Below are positions 1 through 8,123 of a stretch of 64,000 bases of DNA, piece after piece. The translations under genes were made by a program, and so were the position numbers. Every line of letters starts with the position of its first letter. Within the stretch, counting starts at the first letter, position 1. The stretch is from the NCBI GenBank assembly GCA_026314275.1, contig CP111109.1, positions 2,356,001 through 2,420,000 of the forward strand, written 5' to 3'. This stretch comes from JAGOEY01 sp017997515 (GTDB taxonomy: Bacteria; Pseudomonadota; Gammaproteobacteria; Burkholderiales; Burkholderiaceae_C). Below the pieces are notes generated by a model, which was given only the letters and a program-made list of their open reading frames with translations, was not told where the DNA came from and ran no database searches.

Positions 1-378
1 CCGCCGGGTGACAGTGCGCCAGCGGCCAGCGCCGACACCGGTGTGCGCCAGGCCGGGCGGGTGGTGGCCGTAGTGCTGCAGTTTGCCGAGAAGAACCCGG
101 GCATGGCGCGTGTGATGGTGGGCGACGCGCTGGTGTTTGAGAACGAACGCCTGCAGCAGCGCATGAACCAGTTTTTTGACCGCGTCGAGTCCATCCTGCG
201 CCAGTGCCTGCGCGCTGCCGCGCAGTCGGCCGGCTCCGACACACCGACCCTGGACGCGCAGGTGCGGGCGGCGGTACTGACGGCGTTTGTGATGGGGCGA
301 CTGCAGCGTTTCACGCGCTCGGGCTTTCGGCGTATGCCCTCGGAACACCTGGATGCCAGTTTGGCCTTGATGCTATAA
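1..378 (+). CDS. slmA: SlmA-type TetR nucleoid occlusion regulator, 3' part
   Basis: This is the C-terminal part of a TetR-family protein; the reading frame is open to the window edge, so the start and the HTH domain lie outside. The visible segment contains FAEKNPGMARVMVGDALVFE, then ERLQQRMNQFFDRVE and a tail with GRLQRFTRSGFRR. This closely resembles the ligand/dimer domain of SlmA, where E. coli has a GERNPGLTRILTGHALMFE-like stretch. SlmA binds chromosomal sites and blocks FtsZ assembly over the nucleoid. The family match is seen; the division role is inferred from the family. The gene ends just before a 9-bp-stem hairpin at 391-415. Confidence 0.8.
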   Translation, partial: PPGDSAPAASADTGVRQAGRVVAVVLQFAEKNPGMARVMVGDALVFENERLQQRMNQFFDRVESILRQCLRAAAQSAGSDTPTLDAQVRAAVLTAFVMGRLQRFTRSGFRRMPSEHLDASLALML

Positions 379-390
379 AAAATAGAGCTA

Positions 391-415
391 CTTGCGCCCG
401 CTGGATGGGCGCAAG
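391..415. terminator. Palindromic repeat (family A) acting as likely bidirectional terminator
   Basis: CTTGCGCCC, a 7-nt loop and GGGCGCAAG form a perfect 9-bp stem between the convergent slmA-like and Ldh_2 genes. It belongs to the GCGCAC-type repeat family seen elsewhere in the window; its flanks carry the family's AATAGAGCTA and CTGTTTTGACC boxes. Confidence 0.6.
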
Positions 416-435
416 AGCCTGTTTTGACCACTAAA

Positions 436-1521
436 TTACGCGTCCAGCGTAACCCCCACCTTCTTGCCCGCCGCCACGATCTCCCCCCAGGTCGTATCGT
501 CCAGCACGATGCCGTCGCGTTCGCGGGCCACACGGGCGGCGCGTTCGGGCTCTCCCGCAATCTGAACGCCGTCAAAACCCGCGCCGGGCGGGCTGTGGCG
601 CAGCCATTCCACAAACGCCGTGGCCTCCTGCGCAAAGGCGGCCTGGGTGCCCAGCTTGGCCGGGTCGATCAGGATGGTCAACATGCCATTCAGCACGGTG
701 CGCGCCGTGTCCGCCGGGCGGTGCCAGGTGCCGCCGCCGCTCAGTGCACCACCCAGCAGTTCACACGCCATGGCCATGCCGGAACCCTTGTGTTCACCAA
801 AGGTCATCAGCGCGCCAAACAGGCCCGGCCCACCGGTGGGCGCTGCGCTGCCGTTCTGCGGCACCACCACCACACCCGGGTCGCGGGTGGGCGCACCGTG
901 GGCGTCGATCAGGTAGCCCTCGGGCACCTGCTCGCCTTTGTTGTACGCGACGCGCATTTTTCCCTGTGCGACACGGCTGGTGGCAAAGTCGAGCAGAAAG
1001 GGCTCGGCCCCGGCCAGCGGGATACCGATACAACACGGGTTGGTGCCAAACCGTCCGTCACCGCCACCCCAGGGGGCCACCACGGGGCGCGACAACACGT
1101 TGACAAAATGCAGCGACACCAGCCCCTGTGCGGTGGCCATTTCCGCGAAGTGGCCGATGCGGCCCAGGTGGTGTGCATGCGCCAGCGTCATGATGCAGCT
1201 GCCGTGCTGCTGCGCACGGGTGATGCCCATCTCCATGGCCTGTTCACCCACGATCTGGCCGTAGCCATGCTGGCCGTCCAGCGCCAGCATGCTGCCGATG
1301 TCCACGTTGACCTTGACCTCGGCATTGGGCGTAAGCCCGCCCTCGGCCACAGCATCCACGTAACGCGGCAACATACCCACACCGTGGGAGTCGTGGCCAC
1401 TCAGGTTGGCCAGCACCAGGTTGGCAGCGACCTGCTGGGCCTCGGTGGGGGTGCTGCCATTTGCTATAAAAATTGCAGCGCATTGCGCACGCAGGACGGG
1501 CGCTGGAATGGTTTTTGGCAT
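436..1521 (-). CDS. Ldh_2 family malate/L-lactate dehydrogenase-like oxidoreductase
   Basis: This 361-aa protein matches the NAD(P)-dependent Ldh_2 family (malate/L-lactate/ureidoglycolate dehydrogenases), which is unrelated to classical LDH. The HDSHGVGMLPRY segment near residue 58 contains the conserved catalytic histidine region, and GRFGTNPCCIGIP and LLDFATSRVA are family signatures. It is the last gene of a minus-strand run with TRAP transporter and UxaA-type dehydratase genes. It may oxidise the hydroxy acid product (for example lactate) or the imported acid; the substrate cannot be read from sequence. The first ~20 codons overlap a family A repeat (about 1462-1510), so the N-terminus is unusual in sequence. 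Confidence 0.8.
   Translation of the reverse strand: MPKTIPAPVLRAQCAAIFIANGSTPTEAQQVAANLVLANLSGHDSHGVGMLPRYVDAVAEGGLTPNAEVKVNVDIGSMLALDGQHGYGQIVGEQAMEMGITRAQQHGSCIMTLAHAHHLGRIGHFAEMATAQGLVSLHFVNVLSRPVVAPWGGGDGRFGTNPCCIGIPLAGAEPFLLDFATSRVAQGKMRVAYNKGEQVPEGYLIDAHGAPTRDPGVVVVPQNGSAAPTGGPGLFGALMTFGEHKGSGMAMACELLGGALSGGGTWHRPADTARTVLNGMLTILIDPAKLGTQAAFAQEATAFVEWLRHSPPGAGFDGVQIAGEPERAARVARERDGIVLDDTTWGEIVAAGKKVGVTLDA
1462..1510. repeat. Family A repeat inside the 5' end of the Ldh_2 gene
   Basis: The segment has the family layout: a TATAAAAATTGCAGC box, then GCGCAC and a partner GGGCGC half. It encodes residues of about 5-19 of the Ldh_2 protein (APVLRAQCAAIFIA). The palindrome is degenerate compared with the intergenic copies. 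Confidence 0.45.
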
Positions 1522-1559
1522 AAATTATCTAGCTACGCAGGTGGTCTGTACTGGTTTTG

Positions 1560-1666
1560 CTCCTTCCCCCTTTGGGGGAAGGCGGGGATGGGGGAGTGCC
1601 GAAGTGGGCGCGACTTTGCGAGGCAGCGTGCCCCCACCCCAGCCCTCCCCCAAAAGGGGAGGGAGG
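1560..1666. repeat. Paired inverted palindromic arms (family C), no gene between
   Basis: The left arm (1560-1595) reads CTCCTTCCCCC TTT GGGGGAAGG followed by a GGGGATGGGGG tail. The right arm (1630-1666) is its inverted counterpart with about five mismatches in 35 positions. Each arm has its own internal C5/G5 hairpin. Only about 34 nt separate the arms. The same arm pair flanks a DUF559 gene at 15405-15842. The element fills the gap between the dehydratase and Ldh_2 genes of one operon. Confidence 0.75.
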
Positions 1667-1671
1667 AAGAC

Positions 1672-3198
1672 TCACATCACCGCACCGACTTGCCACGGCA
1701 CAAACTCGTTCTGGCCGTAGCCGTGTTTTTCGCTCTTGCTTTGCTCACCGGATGCGGTTGCCAGCACCAGCTCGAAAATGCGCTGGCCCATCTCCTGGAT
1801 GCTGGCCGAGCCGTCCACAATCTCGCCGCAGTTGATGTCCATGTCCTCTTCCTGCCGCTGCCACAGCGCCGAGTTGGTGGCCAGCTTCAGCGAAGGGGTG
1901 GGCGCACAGCCATAGGCCGAGCCGCGCCCGGTGGTGAAGCAGATCAGGTTCGCGCCACCTGCCACCTGGCCCGTGGCGCTGACCGGGTCGTAGCCCGGCG
2001 TGTCCATGTACACAAAGCCGTGTGCCGTCACCGGTTCGGCGTATTCGTACACTGCCTCCAGGTTGCTGGTGCCGCCTTTGGCCACCGCGCCCAGTGACTT
2101 TTCCAGGATGGTGGTGAGGCCACCCGCCTTGTTGCCGGGCGACGGGTTGTTGTTCATCTCGCCGCCGTTGATGTCGGTGTAGTGCTCCCACCAGTGGATG
2201 CGGTCCACCAGCTTCTGCCCGACCTCTTGCCGCACGGCGCGGCGGGTCAACAGGTGTTCTGCGCCATAGACCTCGGGGGTTTCACTCAGGATAGCAGTAC
2301 CGCCGTGGGCCACCAGAATGTCCACCGCCGCACCCAGCGCCGGGTTGGCGCTGATGCCGGAGTAACCGTCCGAGCCGCCACACTGCAGGCCGATGGTGAT
2401 GTGCGACGCGCTGCAGGGCTCGCGGGTGACGGCGTTGGCGCGGGGCAGCATCTCGTTGATGAGGCCAATGCCTTTTTCCACCGTCTTGCGGGTGCCGCCG
2501 GTGTCCTGGATGTTGAAGGTGCGGAAGTTCTCGCCCTCACTCAGGTGACCGGACGTGAGCCAGGTGTTGATCTGGTTCGCCTCACAGCCCAGGCCTACCA
2601 CCAGCACCGCGGCAAAGTTGGCGTGGGTGGCATAACCCGTCAGCGTGCGCTCCAGGATCTGCATGCCCATACCTTCGGTGTCCATGCCGCAGCCCGTGCC
2701 GTGGGTGAGCGCAACGATGCCGTCCACGTTCGGGAAGGCGGCCAGCGCCTGCGGGTTGGTCTTGCGCGAGAAGTGGTCGGCAATGGCGCGGGCGGCGGTG
2801 GCCGAGCAGTTCACGCTGGTCAGCACACCGATGTAGTTGCGGGTGGCCACGCGGCCGTCGGCGCGTTTGATGCCCATGAAGGTGGCTTCGCGTTTGGCGG
2901 GCGCGGGCTTCACGTCCGCACCAAACGCATAGTCGCGCGCAAAGTCGCCCTTGTCGGGGCCCATGTTGAGGTTCTGCGTATGGACGTGTTCACCGGGCGC
3001 AATGGCTTTGCTGGCAAAACCAATGATCTGGTTGTAGCGGCGCACCGGCTCGCCGGGGGCGAGGGCGCGCATCGCCACCTTGTGGCCGGCCGGGATCAGG
3101 CCGCGAACGGCAACACCTTCAACGGTGGTACCGCCCACCAGCTGGGCGCGTGCAATCACCACGTCGTCGGCGGGGTGCAGTCGGATAAAAGGGGTCAT
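1672..3198 (-). CDS. UxaA-family sugar-acid dehydratase (altronate/galactarate dehydratase-like)
   Basis: This 508-aa protein matches the UxaA/GarD family (altronate and galactarate dehydratases, usually 490-525 aa), which removes water from aldonic or aldaric acids to give 2-keto-3-deoxy acids. An N-terminal SAF-like domain (about residues 1-95) precedes the catalytic domain. Family signatures are RVATRNYIGVLTSVNCSAT near 117, LTHGTGCGMD near 165, GLQCGGSDGYSGISANPALG near 275, and a C-terminal DMDINCGEIVDG. The cysteines fit the Fe-dependent family. It lies 12 bp downstream of dctM, so the imported acid is its probable substrate. Which sugar acid is used cannot be told. Confidence 0.85.
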   Translation of the reverse strand: MTPFIRLHPADDVVIARAQLVGGTTVEGVAVRGLIPAGHKVAMRALAPGEPVRRYNQIIGFASKAIAPGEHVHTQNLNMGPDKGDFARDYAFGADVKPAPAKREATFMGIKRADGRVATRNYIGVLTSVNCSATAARAIADHFSRKTNPQALAAFPNVDGIVALTHGTGCGMDTEGMGMQILERTLTGYATHANFAAVLVVGLGCEANQINTWLTSGHLSEGENFRTFNIQDTGGTRKTVEKGIGLINEMLPRANAVTREPCSASHITIGLQCGGSDGYSGISANPALGAAVDILVAHGGTAILSETPEVYGAEHLLTRRAVRQEVGQKLVDRIHWWEHYTDINGGEMNNNPSPGNKAGGLTTILEKSLGAVAKGGTSNLEAVYEYAEPVTAHGFVYMDTPGYDPVSATGQVAGGANLICFTTGRGSAYGCAPTPSLKLATNSALWQRQEEDMDINCGEIVDGSASIQEMGQRIFELVLATASGEQSKSEKHGYGQNEFVPWQVGAVM

Positions 3199-3211
3199 CG
3201 TGGATCTCGTT

Positions 3212-4606
3212 TTAATAGAACATTTTGGGCAGCCACAGCACCAGCGAAGGGACGTAGGTGATCACCACCAGCGCCGCCAGCAGCGGCACCAGCCAGGGCA
3301 GGATGGCCATGGTGGTGCGCTCAAAGCTCAGGCCGGCCACACGCGCCAGCACAAACAGCACCATGCCCATGGGCGGGTGCAGCAGACCAATCATCAGGTT
3401 CAGCACCATCACCAGGCCGAAGTGGATCGGGTCAACCCCCAGCTTCATGGCAATGGGCAGCAGGATAGGCACCAGGATGGTGATGGCGGCGGTGGGCTCC
3501 AGGAAACAACCGACAAACAGCATCAGCAGGTTGGCCAGCAGCAGGAACACCCAGGCCTCGTTGGTGAAGCCCAGCACCCAGGAGGCGATGTCGGTGGTGA
3601 CCCCAGTGGCGGTCAGCATCCAGCCGAAGATCGACGCTGCGGCAACGATGAACAGCACGGTGGACGTGGTTTCGATGGTGTCGAGGCAGACCTTGACGAA
3701 CATCTTCCACTTCAGGGTGCGGTACCAGGCAAAGCCCAGGATCAGTGACCAGACGCAGGCGGCAATGGCGCCCTCGGTGGGGGTGAACAGGCCGGTGGTC
3801 ATGCCACCGATCAGCAGCACGGGTGTCATGATGGGCAGCAGCGCCTCGAACTTGAAGATCTTGTCGAGCACAAACAGCGAGGCCAGCCCGGCAAACACGG
3901 TGAGCTGGGGCGGGGTGCCCAGTTTGGTCACCAGCAGCCACAGCAGCAGCGGCCAGCCCACCACCACGGCCAGCTCACACAGGGCCTTGAAGAACCGGGT
4001 GCTGGAGAACTTGATGTCACCGCCCCATTTGTTCTTGTGGGCAAAGTAGGCCACTGTCATCATCATCAGAATCGCCAGCAGCACACCGGGCAGGATGCCC
4101 GCCAGGAACAGCGCCCCGACCGACACGTTGGCCATCATTCCGTAAATCACGAACGGCAGGCTGGGCGGAATGATGGGGCCGAGTGTGGCCGAGGCTGCGG
4201 TCACACCCACGGCGAATTCGGTCGAATAACCGTGCTCTTTCATGGCCTTGATTTCGATGGTGCCCAGGCCTGCTGCGTCGGCAATGGCGGTGCCACTCAT
4301 GCCCGCAAAAATCACCGAGCCCAGCACGTTCACATGGCCCAGGCCGCCCTTGAGCCAGCCCACCAGGGCCAGCGCAAAGTTGTAGATGCGGGTGGTGATG
4401 CCCGCGTTGTTCATCAGGTTGCCGGCCAGGATAAAAAACGGCACGGCCAGCAGCGGAAAGCTGTCGATGCCGCTGACCATGCGGTGCACCACCACAAACG
4501 GCGGCAGGCTGCCGGTGCTCATGATGTAGACCAGCGACGCACCCGCCATGGCAATGGCGACCGGCACACCGCCCGCCATAAAAATCAGGAAGAATATTTT
4601 CAGCAT
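3212..4606 (-). CDS. dctM: TRAP transporter large permease (DctM)
   Basis: This 464-aa protein is almost entirely hydrophobic, with roughly a dozen predicted membrane segments. It carries DctM family signatures: VPFFILAGNLMNNAGIT, FAGMSGTAIADAAGLG, ATLGPIIPPSLPFVIYG and LHPPMGMVLFV. The large permease forms the transport channel of a tripartite ATP-independent periplasmic system driven by an ion gradient. It sits 12 bp downstream of the small permease gene and 12 bp upstream of the dehydratase gene. It is slightly longer than the usual ~430 aa. Confidence 0.93.
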   Translation of the reverse strand: MLKIFFLIFMAGGVPVAIAMAGASLVYIMSTGSLPPFVVVHRMVSGIDSFPLLAVPFFILAGNLMNNAGITTRIYNFALALVGWLKGGLGHVNVLGSVIFAGMSGTAIADAAGLGTIEIKAMKEHGYSTEFAVGVTAASATLGPIIPPSLPFVIYGMMANVSVGALFLAGILPGVLLAILMMMTVAYFAHKNKWGGDIKFSSTRFFKALCELAVVVGWPLLLWLLVTKLGTPPQLTVFAGLASLFVLDKIFKFEALLPIMTPVLLIGGMTTGLFTPTEGAIAACVWSLILGFAWYRTLKWKMFVKVCLDTIETTSTVLFIVAAASIFGWMLTATGVTTDIASWVLGFTNEAWVFLLLANLLMLFVGCFLEPTAAITILVPILLPIAMKLGVDPIHFGLVMVLNLMIGLLHPPMGMVLFVLARVAGLSFERTTMAILPWLVPLLAALVVITYVPSLVLWLPKMFY

Positions 4607-4618
4607 GGGGATGTGTCT

Positions 4619-5176
4619 TCAGGTGTCGGAAAGTGTGGACTCAGGGCGTTCGAGCACGCTGTAGCCGCGCCGCCAGTGGATACGGGCCACCTGGGCCGAG
4701 CGCCAGGTCATGGCGGCAAAACCAAACAGGCAGACGCCGTAGACGATGTTCATGGGCAAGTCCACGATGGTCATACGCGTCTGGTTGCCAATCTTCAGCA
4801 TCATCTGGATGGTCATCACCACCGCTGCTGCAAAAAATGCGGTGCGCACCACGTCCACGACACGCGACATCCAGCGGCCCATGGTGGGCGGCATGTGGCG
4901 GTAGAAAAAGTCCACCTGGATCTGGTTGTTTTTGGCGACGCCGATGGCTGCCCCCACAAACACCACACCAATGAGCATGTAGCGCGCCACCTCTTCGGTC
5001 CAGGAGGCGGAGTCGTTCACCACATACCGCGTGACGAATTGGTAGAAAACCGTGAGCGCCAGCAGCCAGAACAGCGCCAGCGCAATCCAGCCCTCGGCAA
5101 TGGTGTCGGACAGGTCAATCTCTTCATCTTCCGCATGGAAGTTGCCATCGTCATCAATGATTTTTTGTTCTGACAT
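4619..5176 (-). CDS. dctQ: TRAP transporter small permease (DctQ)
   Basis: This 185-aa membrane protein has about four hydrophobic segments, starting near residues 30-50 (IALALFWLLALTVFYQFVTRYV). The SWTEEVARYMLIGVVFVGAA motif is the standard DctQ signature. It pairs with DctM at the inner membrane. The N-terminus is acidic and cytoplasmic. It is separated from the upstream dctP by about 146 bp that contain a repeat and a stem-loop, unlike the tight 12-bp spacing downstream. Confidence 0.9.
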   Translation of the reverse strand: MSEQKIIDDDGNFHAEDEEIDLSDTIAEGWIALALFWLLALTVFYQFVTRYVVNDSASWTEEVARYMLIGVVFVGAAIGVAKNNQIQVDFFYRHMPPTMGRWMSRVVDVVRTAFFAAAVVMTIQMMLKIGNQTRMTIVDLPMNIVYGVCLFGFAAMTWRSAQVARIHWRRGYSVLERPESTLSDT

Positions 5177-5194
5177 GTTGTCTCCGTGGGGTCA

Positions 5195-5320
5195 GTGTCC
5201 AGCAAGGGCAAGCGCAGCGAAGCCCCTTCGTGGACACCGCGGAACTGGCTTTGCCAGGCCGCTGGTGTCGCCCCCTTGGGGGGTATAGGTCGGCCCTAGC
5301 CGACCAAACGGGGGAGAACC
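5195..5320. repeat. Family B repeat remnant and stem-loop between dctP and dctQ
   Basis: The segment contains the family B core (GGAACTGGCTTTGCCAGGCC, then GGTGTCGCCCCC) also found at about 7107, 36835, 47379 and 58145. Within it, GGTCGGC-CCTA-GCCGACC at 5288-5305 forms a perfect 7-bp hairpin just after the dctP stop codon, on the transcript between dctP and dctQ. Such a hairpin could act as a partial terminator or 3'-stabiliser, giving more binding protein than permease; that role is inferred. Confidence 0.6.
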
Positions 5321-5322
5321 TA

Positions 5323-6315
5323 TTACTTGATAGCAATGATGCGGTCGTAGTCTTGTTGGCGGTAGCCGTGGTCGGTGGGCTTGGTGTTTTTCAACACGGC
5401 TTCGCGGAAGGCGTTTTTGTCGACCGTGATGACGTTGTTGCCCTTCTTCTTGAACTCGTCGACCAGACGCGCTTCCGACGCAATGATGTCGCGGCCGGTC
5501 TTCTCGGCTGCTTCCTGCATCACGTCACTGAAGATCTTTTTTTCATCCGCACTGAGCTTGCCCCAGAGCTGGCCCGAGGTGATGGTCAAGAGCGAGTCGA
5601 TGATGTGGCCGGTCAGCGAGATGTTCTTTTGCACCTCGTAGAACTTCTTGGCCTCGATGGTGGGCAGCGGGTTCTCTTGGGCATCGACCGTGCCGTTTTG
5701 CAGCGCAAGGTACACCTCGGCAAACGCGATCGGTGTGGCGTTGGCGCCGAGCGACTTGGGGAAAGCGAGGTAGGCCGGTGCGTCGGGCACGCGGATCTTC
5801 AGGCCTTTCATGTCTTCGGGTTTACTCACTGGCTTGGCCGCAGCCGATGTGACGTGGCGTGCGCCGTAGTAGTTCAATGCGGTGATGTGGTTGCCGCTTT
5901 TGTCGTCGTAGCCCTTGGCCAGCTCTTTGAACACGTCACTCTTGGCGTAAGACAGCTGGTGTTCGGCGTCCCGGAAGATGAACGGGAAGTAGGTGATGGC
6001 CAGTGGCTTGTAGGTGTTGCCTGCAAAACTCGCGCCCGACAGGATGATGTCCACCGTGCCCAGCGTCAGGCCCTGGTTGATGTCGGCTTCTTTGCCCAGG
6101 CTGGACGCGGGAAACACCTGAATGTCGTATTTGCCGTTGGTGCGTTTCTTGATCTCCTCAGCCGCCCACACCGAGTATTTGTGGAACGGCTCCGACGTTT
6201 CGTACACGTGGGCCCATTTCAGCTTGGTTTGTGCATTTGCAATGCCAAATGTGCCTGTAGCGCACACTGCCAGTGCGCACAGTGCTATGGTTTTGAGAGT
6301 ATTTCGTTTGCTCAT
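5323..6315 (-). CDS. dctP: TRAP transporter substrate-binding protein (DctP)
   Basis: The 330-aa protein starts at an ATG at 6315 preceded by a good Shine-Dalgarno (GGAGAC), giving a signal peptide MSKRNTLKTIALCALAVCAT ending near ANAQ. The frame stays open further upstream, but that part has no signal peptide. Family features are KLKWAHVYETSEPFHK after the signal, LKIRVPDAPAYLAFPKSLGA in the middle and a conserved arginine in LKIRVP that contacts a carboxylate. It captures the acid substrate in the periplasm and delivers it to DctQM. It follows the GntR gene by 52 bp in the same direction. Confidence 0.92.
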   Translation of the reverse strand: MSKRNTLKTIALCALAVCATGTFGIANAQTKLKWAHVYETSEPFHKYSVWAAEEIKKRTNGKYDIQVFPASSLGKEADINQGLTLGTVDIILSGASFAGNTYKPLAITYFPFIFRDAEHQLSYAKSDVFKELAKGYDDKSGNHITALNYYGARHVTSAAAKPVSKPEDMKGLKIRVPDAPAYLAFPKSLGANATPIAFAEVYLALQNGTVDAQENPLPTIEAKKFYEVQKNISLTGHIIDSLLTITSGQLWGKLSADEKKIFSDVMQEAAEKTGRDIIASEARLVDEFKKKGNNVITVDKNAFREAVLKNTKPTDHGYRQQDYDRIIAIK

Positions 6316-6367
6316 GGGTTTGTCTCCGTCATGGTTGTAGAAAGTTGCTGGCGTCTCAGCTTGCAGG

Positions 6368-7081
6368 TCAGCTTGCTTTAGCGCGGCGCCAGCTCGCGCT
6401 GAATCGGGTGTGGGATTTGTCCATGTGGGCATGCATCGCGGCGCGTGCGCCGGGCGCATCGTGGGCCACGATGGCGTCGAGGATGGCGGTGTGTTCTGCA
6501 ATGGCCGAGCGCCACGAGGCCACGGTTTCAAAGTAACCACCGAGCCGCTCGAACAGCGGGCCACGGCGCGAGTCCCAGAAGCCGTGGATGGTCTCGATCA
6601 GCACCGTGTTGCCGGTGGACTGCACGATGGCCGAGTGGAACGCGCGGTCGCCTTCGATGGGCAGCGTGCCCGCGTCGGCGTCACGCACCATGTCGGCCAG
6701 CGCCAGGCGCATGGCGGCAATGTCCTTGCGTTTGGCCATGGTGGCTGCGAGTGAGGCGATCTCACCTTCGAGCACGCGGCGTGCACGGATCAGCTCCAGC
6801 GGGCCCCATTCGTTCACGGTGATCGGGTTGCCACGCGCAGCTGTCGTGCTGCGGTCCTGCACATACACCCCCGAGCCGGTGCGCACCTCGACCCAACCTT
6901 CCACCTCCAGCGCAATCAGTGCTTCACGCACCGACGGACGGCTCACCCCCAGCTGTTTGGCCAGATCACGCTCGGCCGGCAAACGACTGCCCGCGGTGAA
7001 CTCACCCGCTGTGATGAGGGTGTGCAGCTGGTCGGCAATTTGCTGGTACAGGCGCTGGGGCGCCACGGTTTGCAGGGGCAT
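6368..7081 (-). CDS. GntR-family (FadR/FCD) transcriptional regulator
   Basis: This 237-aa regulator has a winged HTH at residues about 8-76 (SRLPAERDLAKQLGVSRPSV, then REALIALEVEGWVEVRTGSG) and an all-alpha FCD ligand domain at about 95-225 with spaced histidines (RAFHSAIV, EHTAIL) typical of metal-assisted carboxylate binding. It is the first gene of the minus-strand TRAP/dehydratase operon and is divergent from the SDR/hydrolase genes. A perfect TGGTC-A-GACCA palindrome lies in the shared intergenic region. It most likely represses both arms until a sugar-acid intermediate binds. Confidence 0.88.
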   Translation of the reverse strand: MPLQTVAPQRLYQQIADQLHTLITAGEFTAGSRLPAERDLAKQLGVSRPSVREALIALEVEGWVEVRTGSGVYVQDRSTTAARGNPITVNEWGPLELIRARRVLEGEIASLAATMAKRKDIAAMRLALADMVRDADAGTLPIEGDRAFHSAIVQSTGNTVLIETIHGFWDSRRGPLFERLGGYFETVASWRSAIAEHTAILDAIVAHDAPGARAAMHAHMDKSHTRFSASWRRAKAS

Positions 7082-7106
7082 GGGGGCAAAAAAATGTTTC
7101 TAAGGG

Positions 7107-7256
7107 TGTAACTATTCAATCCACTGCATCCAGCCCGGTGAGGCGTGCGCAGCCCTTCCAGCAGACACCGCGGAACTGGCTTTGCCAGGCCGCTGGTGTC
7201 GCCCCCTGCAAGGGGGTTGGCGAGAGCGCAAGCGAAGCCTGGGGGTGAGTAGTTGC
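7107..7256. repeat. Family B MITE-like repeat in the GntR/SDR intergenic region
   Basis: This copy of about 150 bp runs from a TAACTATTCA end to a TGAGTAGTTGC end, which are imperfect inverted repeats of each other. The core contains GGCTTTGCCAGGCC and a CCCCCT-GCA-AGGGGG hairpin at 7202-7216. The copy at 47379-47527 is alignable end to end. It occupies half of the 307-bp gap between the divergent genes. Confidence 0.65.
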
Positions 7257-7282
7257 ATCAGGGTTAGCCACAAGTGGCCAAG

Positions 7283-7293
7283 TGGTCAGACCA
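7283..7293. promoter_or_regulatory. Probable operator of the FCD-type GntR regulator
   Basis: TGGTCAGACCA is a perfect 11-bp palindrome of the TGGT-N3-ACCA form characteristic of FadR-subfamily GntR operators. It lies between the GntR start (7081) and the SDR start (7389), so one site could control both directions. Confidence 0.6.
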
Positions 7294-7388
7294 ATTAATA
7301 TGCTGCTGAATCACATCCAGCAACATCCGGCAAAACCCTGTGTGCTTTTTTGAAGGCATCAAAGGTGCGCCACCACCGAAGGAAAGTT

Positions 7389-8123
7389 ATGCGACTCGAA
7401 GGTAAAACGGCACTGGTCACGGCAGCCGGGCAAGGGATTGGCCGCGCCACGGTGCTGGCCCTGGCGGCAGAAGGTGCCACTGTGTGGGCCACCGATGTGA
7501 ATGCCGGTTTGCTGGAGGCTTACCAAGGCACGGCGCGTGTACACACCGCTGTGTTGAACGTGCTGGACAAAGACGCCATCCACGCACTGGTCGATTCGTT
7601 GCCTGCGCTGAACGTGTTGTTCAACTGCGCCGGTGTGGTGCACAACGGCTCGATCCTGCAGGCCACCGACGACGACTGGAACTTTGCCTTCAACCTGAAC
7701 GCACGTGCGCAGTTCTGGGCCATCCAGGCCGTGTTGCCCAAGATGCTGGACAACGGTGGTGGCAGCATCATCAACATGTCCAGCGTGTGCAGCAGCCTCA
7801 AGGGCCTGCCCAACCGTTTTGTCTACGGCGCCAGCAAGGCCGCCGTGATCGGACTGACCAAAGGGGTGGCCGCCGACTTTGTGGCGCGTGGTGTGCGGTG
7901 TAACGCGATCTGCCCCGGCACGGTGGACACCCCATCACTGGCCGACCGCATCAACGCCAACGAAGACCCTGCCGAGGCCCGCCGCAACTTTGTCGCCCGC
8001 CAGCCCATGGGGCGCCTGGCACAAGCGCATGAAATTGCACCGCTGGTGGTGTTTCTGGCCAGCGACGATTCCGCGTTTGTCACCGGCCAGGCGTATTCGG
8101 TTGATGGCGGCATGACCATATGA
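7389..8123 (+). CDS. SDR dehydrogenase, 2-keto-3-deoxy-L-fuconate dehydrogenase-like
   Basis: The start is the ATG at 7389, which follows a GAAGGAAAG ribosome site; an earlier in-frame ATG at 7350 gives a non-family extension. The 244-aa protein has the NAD site TAAGQGIGRA (residues about 10-19), the NNAG-equivalent NCAG near 80, and the catalytic YGASK near 145. Overall it resembles the BDH2/2-keto-3-deoxy-L-fuconate dehydrogenase subgroup, with ATD after beta-2 and R residues that fit carboxylate substrates. It probably oxidises C4 of a 2-keto-3-deoxy acid made by the UxaA-type dehydratase. It overlaps the next gene by 4 bp. Confidence 0.8.
   Translation: MRLEGKTALVTAAGQGIGRATVLALAAEGATVWATDVNAGLLEAYQGTARVHTAVLNVLDKDAIHALVDSLPALNVLFNCAGVVHNGSILQATDDDWNFAFNLNARAQFWAIQAVLPKMLDNGGGSIINMSSVCSSLKGLPNRFVYGASKAAVIGLTKGVAADFVARGVRCNAICPGTVDTPSLADRINANEDPAEARRNFVARQPMGRLAQAHEIAPLVVFLASDDSAFVTGQAYSVDGGMTI

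Noticed and set aside
424..2097. Long plus-strand open frame opposite the Ldh_2 and dehydratase genes
   Set aside because: It has no family features and is the mirror of GC-rich coding DNA; the minus-strand genes match known families throughout.
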